DNA from: Adiantum capillus-veneris
Lineage: Eukaryota > Streptophyta > Polypodiopsida > Polypodiales > Pteridaceae
Length of the DNA: 64,000 nt
Direction: 5' to 3'
Assembly: GCA_014529385.2 (NCBI GenBank)
Contig: CM043962.1
Location: forward strand, 48,822,098 to 48,886,097
The number at the start of each line of letters is the position of its first letter. Position 1 is the stretch's first letter. Of the stretch, positions 60,273 through 64,000 are shown piece after piece. The notes beneath the pieces were generated by a model. That model made no database searches. It was not told the DNA's origin and was given only the letters and a program-made list of their open reading frames with translations. The translations under genes were made by a program, and so were the position numbers.

Positions 60273-61583
60273 ATGGACACTCGGGCCTCATCTCGAGGGA
60301 AGCCCACGTTTGTTGGCATCGTGGCAACACCCCCAAAGGTGGACAGTATGGCCCGGCTGCAAAATGAAGTCAATAGACTTTGCAAAAATAGAGCTTTGAA
60401 GGAAAGGCTCGCAGCCATCGAGTCTCAACTCACCACAGTGGAGAACACCAACAAGGGAGAGATGGAAGAGAAGGAAATCAAGCCCAATACAGAGGTAAAC
60501 ATCACCGTCATAGAGAAGGTCAAGACTCAAGTGCAGGATGCCATCTTCCGCAAAGTTGAAGTTCGTATGGTGTTCACGCTACACGAATGATGGTGACAAG
60601 ATGCTCTTGCTCTCAATGTTCGCATCGGCGGGCTCCTGAGTGATTGGCAAGGAAAGGAGGACCTCAAGTTCCATGAGTCCTTCAATCGCATCCGAACAAC
60701 AACCCCCGTGATACAATGGGATCCAACAACAATCACCACTCTTGCTCACGAGCATCACACCAACCATGCAATTCTTACCTTCAAGACCAAAGCAAATCGA
60801 GTCAAGCTCCTTGAGCAATCAAATCTTCTCAAGGACACAAAAATTTGGTTTGCTGAAGATCTTACACCCACCCAACTCAAACAGAAAAGGATGAACTCCA
60901 AAAGATGCGAGATGCAACTTGAAGAGGAAGTCAAGGAATGTAAACGCTCTCTTGTAGACTTGAATGCTTTGAAGGAGCGGATGAGCAAAGTAGAGCATGA
61001 CCATGTATTGAAAGAGGAGAAATTTGACACTATGAGCCGGGATGTATGCGACATGAAAAATGTATGCACAAACAAGTCTTGGGCTGATGTATGTGGTAGC
61101 AATGTGGTTTCTAATTCCTCACTCATGCAAGCTATGGTTCAAACAAAGAATGTTGAGAATGTGGATGTGGAGGAGTTGAAGGAACGGGAGCGACGTTCCA
61201 AGAACATTGTTATTCGTAGAATTCCCGAAGAGAAGTTAGAGACACCTCCTTCTCTTGCCATTGTTATTGAAGATTTCTTCAAAACCCACTTTGGCATGTC
61301 CAGAGTTATGGTCTATGGAGCACATAGAGTGGGGAAGCAAGGAGCTCCTCGCTCGGGAGAACGGCCAATTGTATGCACCATGCCGGATGAGACCAAGCGA
61401 AAGATTATCCTTGATAATAGTTGGATCTATTTGAGGGATACAAAATGTTTTGTATGTGAAGATCGCACTATTAAGCAACAAAATATGTGTCGCAAGGCAT
61501 ATGAGGAAAAGAATAATAAAAACAAGGAGATCTCTCATGAAGAAAATGTGCCCAAGGAGGAGGCAAGTCTCTCAAGCAAGTAG
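60273..61583 (+). pseudogene. L1-like ORF1 protein (unit 2)
   Basis: ATG 60273 (MDTRASSRGKPTFVG). N-terminal coiled coil, then stops at about 60588 and 60594; open from 60708 to TAG 61581 in the same frame. The second part has HHTNHAILTFKTKANRVKLL, a long coiled coil (EEEVKECKRSLVDLNALKER, SKVEHDHVLKEEKFDTM), then RRSKNIVIRRIPEEKLE, VYGAHRVGKQGAPR and RPIVCTMPDETKRKIIL, the order found in L1/Tx1-type ORF1 proteins (coiled coil, RRM, C-terminal domain). It would bind LINE RNA as a trimer-type chaperone. Confidence 0.7.
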
Positions 61584-61589
61584 GGATGC

Positions 61590-62483
61590 GTGACCTATGA
61601 GACCGAGTTACAATTGAAAATATGCTTTTGGAATTGTAATGGATACCCATGGAATGCGGGGGTTGGCATTGATGAACTAACAAGCAAAGCCGATGTTGTA
61701 CTTCTTGTTGAAACTTGGGAGCATGATACACAAAGGATTAACGGCTTGGAGGATTACAATGTACATTCATTGATGTGGTCAAAGAATATCAAGCAACGAA
61801 GAGGACAAGGAGGGTTAGCATGTATGGTTAAGAAAGGATTGGAAGATTTTGTATCAATTGTGAAAGATGACAAGTATAAACGTTATGTATGGCTGAAAAT
61901 TATGACACCAAAAAGAGCACCCATTTTTGTAGCCGGTTGCTACATTCCTCATCATCATTCTCCCTTTTATGCTTGCATGGATAGAGATCAACCATTTTCT
62001 GATTTGGAAGAGGACATTTCTTATTTCAAAGGTGAAGGTGATGTTATTGTATTTGGGGATATGAATGCTCGCACAAAAACATTGCAACATGATACTCAAC
62101 AATTTGATATGCCATACATTTCAAGGGAGTTGGAGGAAGTTCACTTGTATGATCGTACTTCAATGGATGAGAAAGAGCCGGATCACTATGGAAAGTTACT
62201 TTTACACATGTGTAATAGCACGGGTATGCTCATTGCCAATGGTGTATCTTTGTGGAGTGGAACCAATGGATTTACATGTAGGAGACATAATGGGGATAGT
62301 GTGATTGACTATATGCTACTCTCTGAAGCCATCATGTATCGCATAAAGAGTTTTATGTTTGGTCAATGGACCCCGGAATCCGACCATCGCACCTTATGTA
62401 TTGACCTTTCATGTGGAGAAGCAACTAAGCATGATAATCTCAGCCAAAGGAAAGAGAAGTTATCACTATGTTTGGTCCCATAG
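61590..62483 (+). CDS. LINE APE-type endonuclease (EEP domain), RT absent
   Basis: About 297 codons in frame after ORF1's stop. EEP landmarks in order: KICFWNCNGYPW (Asn), VVLLVETWEHD (catalytic Glu), VAGCYIPHHHSPF (Tyr), VIVFGDMNAR (Asp/Asn) and PESDHRTLCIDL (SDH). All main catalytic positions appear intact. Such domains nick the target strand to prime reverse transcription. The frame opens at a GTG; the true start is uncertain. It ends where the RT should follow. Confidence 0.85.
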   Translation: MTYETELQLKICFWNCNGYPWNAGVGIDELTSKADVVLLVETWEHDTQRINGLEDYNVHSLMWSKNIKQRRGQGGLACMVKKGLEDFVSIVKDDKYKRYVWLKIMTPKRAPIFVAGCYIPHHHSPFYACMDRDQPFSDLEEDISYFKGEGDVIVFGDMNARTKTLQHDTQQFDMPYISRELEEVHLYDRTSMDEKEPDHYGKLLLHMCNSTGMLIANGVSLWSGTNGFTCRRHNGDSVIDYMLLSEAIMYRIKSFMFGQWTPESDHRTLCIDLSCGEATKHDNLSQRKEKLSLCLVP

Positions 62484-62509
62484 GTCATATTTGACCTCCA
62501 AGGACGATA

Positions 62510-62514
<5 letters not shown>
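62478..62514 (+). other. shared LINE 3' terminus with palindrome
   Basis: cccataggtcatatttgacc followed by gacgataat. The equivalent in unit 1 is 59709-59745. GGTCATAT-ATGACC forms a short hairpin in both copies. Confidence 0.7.
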
Positions 62515-62563
<49 letters not shown>

Positions 62564-62580
62564 CTCTCTCTCTCTCTCTC
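62514..62580. repeat. (CT)n tract after LINE unit 2
   Basis: About 32 CT units with one at interruption. Confidence 0.97.
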
Positions 62581-64000
62581 ATATCAGTTTTGTTGTGGAT
62601 CCTGTGTGTACATGATCTTTCAGGTATGTAGATCTATTGATTGTATCATCTGTCATGTGATATTTGTGTATTTTGTAGGCCCTCTACACCCTTCATTTGT
62701 AGTAGTGGTATCAGAGCTTAGGCTATGCTCTGACAGCTATGAAAATCTTTATATACAACAATAAAATCTAAGTTTGTTTTCATGTACATGTTCATTTTCC
62801 CCTTATGTTTGTTTCTGGTATGTTGCGTTGGATGTCATTGAAATATCTTCCTTGCTATATTTGTGTGATTTTATCTTTCAAGCAAAAGATAATAATAAGG
62901 AGAAAGGCTTGAATTAAGATAATTAATTATTATATAGATGATAGATTTTGCAGCTATAGCATTATAGAGAAGAAAAAGAAAAATAAAAGTTCAAGATTCC
63001 CCCCCCCCCCCCCCCATTTTGATAGGTAGAAGAAATGAGCTTTTAACACTGTCATTTGAATATTTTCATTAAGGAAGAAGTCAATGACCTCAAGATCTTT
63101 GGACAAGTTTTGATGTCGTCATAATGATCCGAAGAGATCTTGCGAAATGAGTCTTGTACTCAAGAACTCATTTTTTCAATAGGTTCGCATGAGGACTTTT
63201 ATCGTAGGAATGGTCCCAAAGAGACTTTAGGGATCTGTTTGACAAGGTCTTCAACCTGGTGGGAGCCTCCTCTAAGAACCACCTTTTTTTTTTGTTCAAA
63301 TCAAAACCTTGGTGGCCATCACCTTAGACAACTACCAACTTGCAAGGAAGCAGACGTCGTTCTCTCTCCCTTGTTTGCTACACACGTGTGCATTCACTCA
63401 CTATCACTCGTTAGCCGATGGTAGCTATATGGTGGAGGGAGGTGCAAATGAGCATGCATGACAACAACCACCTAGCATGTAGCAAACTAGCAGCGCCCAT
63501 TGTTTTTTTTGGCATGTGACCACACCCACTCACCCTTTACCCATGCAGAGATTCCAAGAATTGTCAACCACTTAACCCTATGCCAGCCACCAATTTGAAT
63601 GGCCATAAACTCATTACCCCGACCATGCAACAACCCTCTCTCTTGTTCTTTATCTCTCTCATTCCCTTGCATGCAACATGAGCACCTCACCCAACATAGG
63701 GCTCACCCTCCAACCGAGTCTTACAAAATAGGGAGCAAGCTTTTTTGAGCGATGAAAGAAACGAGCGAGTCCCTGAGCAATAAATTTATTTGTGAATTTG
63801 TTTTTGTGTGTGCCAATGTTTGGTTTAGCAATGACTCTAATTGTGGTTTGCAATGAAGCCCTTCCCCATCCTAGTTGGGAACCGCAATCAATTGCAGGAC
63901 TACATAATTATAAAATGCCTTGATTGTTTCAGTATTTTATTTTTACATGTATGAGACATACACTTTCATTTGGCCAATAATATGAACTCATGATACTCTC
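62581..64000. other. unassigned; possible primer-binding site at 62706
   Basis: TGGTATCAGAGC at 62706-62717 is the exact tRNA-iMet primer-site consensus. The preceding bases (gtagtag) are not a typical LTR end and no partner LTR is in the window. A poly-C run is at about 63000-63015. No gene recognised to the end of the window. Confidence 0.35.

Larger units (their letters stand above)
59905..62513 (+). mobile_element. LINE unit 2 with ORF1 and endonuclease, no RT
   Basis: Same leader as unit 1, ORF1 over its full length, then an APE-type endonuclease frame. It then passes directly to the shared 3' end (cccataggtcatatttgacctcc) and (CT)n. The 51.8-kb fragment diverges from it just at this point (after tcactatgt), which suggests that unit 2 lost the RT by deletion. 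A 3' inverted repeat AGGTCATAT(A/T)TGACCT could be the structure recognised by the LINE RT. Confidence 0.75.

Noticed and set aside
62706-62717. A tRNA-Met gene or a new LTR element at 62.7 kb
   Set aside because: Only the 12-base primer consensus is present, with no tRNA cloverleaf and no paired LTR in the window. Kept only as a possible primer site.
63140-63853. Short open frames in the last kilobase
   Set aside because: No domain, start context or splice evidence. Typical of random AT-rich DNA.

Overview
The window is nuclear DNA of a land plant with a large, repeat-rich genome. It carries chromodomain-bearing Ty3/gypsy elements, several Ty1/copia lineages with initiator-Met-tRNA primer sites, GT-AG introns, and unusually many long (CT)n tracts. 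I saw no bacterial operons, organellar genes, tRNAs, rRNAs or CRISPR arrays. A fern or other non-flowering plant is possible, but the sequence alone does not settle the lineage.

Bases 1-4,500 are the only convincing host-gene territory. On the + strand lies the 3' part of a gene joining a Ulp1/SENP-like C48 protease region, an acidic repeat linker and an FCP1/NIF-like phosphatase region. A solo LTR sits inside an FCP1 exon. On the - strand (3,007-4,464) is an unrecognised gene whose frame is interrupted by stops.

4,819-12,728 is a Ty3/gypsy chromovirus with a truncated 5' LTR, tRNA-Met primer site, gag, protease, RT/RNase H, integrase, chromodomain and full 3' LTR. It runs into a head-to-head LTR inverted repeat and a second LTR of the same family (13,064-15,870). 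That LTR was hit by a 1.2-kb element flanked by TTAA. A second copy of the TTAA element lies inverted at 17,867-19,205. Between 15.9 and 22.8 kb there are LTR scraps, a near-perfect 129-nt hairpin and otherwise unassigned DNA.

22.8-47.8 kb is a nest of copia elements, mostly - strand, that can be resolved from target-site duplications. An old copia relic (pieces at 22,840-22,951, 43,214-44,252 and 47,380-47,780) was entered by element E1 (22,952-43,213, TSD CATAG). E1 was entered in gag by element E2 (26,733-41,839, TSD (A/T)GGAA). E2 holds a 7.4-kb LTR element on the + strand (28,175-35,540). That element has 2.25-kb LTRs and encodes a gag-like protein fused to acidic 30-residue repeats and a tail with four (F/Y)DPGG motifs, but no pol. 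E2 also carries a 2.06-kb tandem duplication bearing long (CT)n(GT)n tracts. A gag/protease-only copia-like element (44,253-47,379) sits in the old relic.

47.8-52.5 kb holds degraded gypsy protease sequence, a dispersed palindromic motif and a LINE endonuclease fragment. 52,545-58,097 is the best-preserved retrotransposon: a copia element with 192-bp LTRs about 2% different and a perfect GTATA TSD, but six in-frame stops. 58.3-62.6 kb holds two LINE-type units (coiled-coil ORF1, APE-type endonuclease, no RT), each bounded on both sides by long (CT)n tracts. This suggests a lineage that inserts into CT microsatellites. The last 1.4 kb has a possible primer-binding site and nothing else I can assign.
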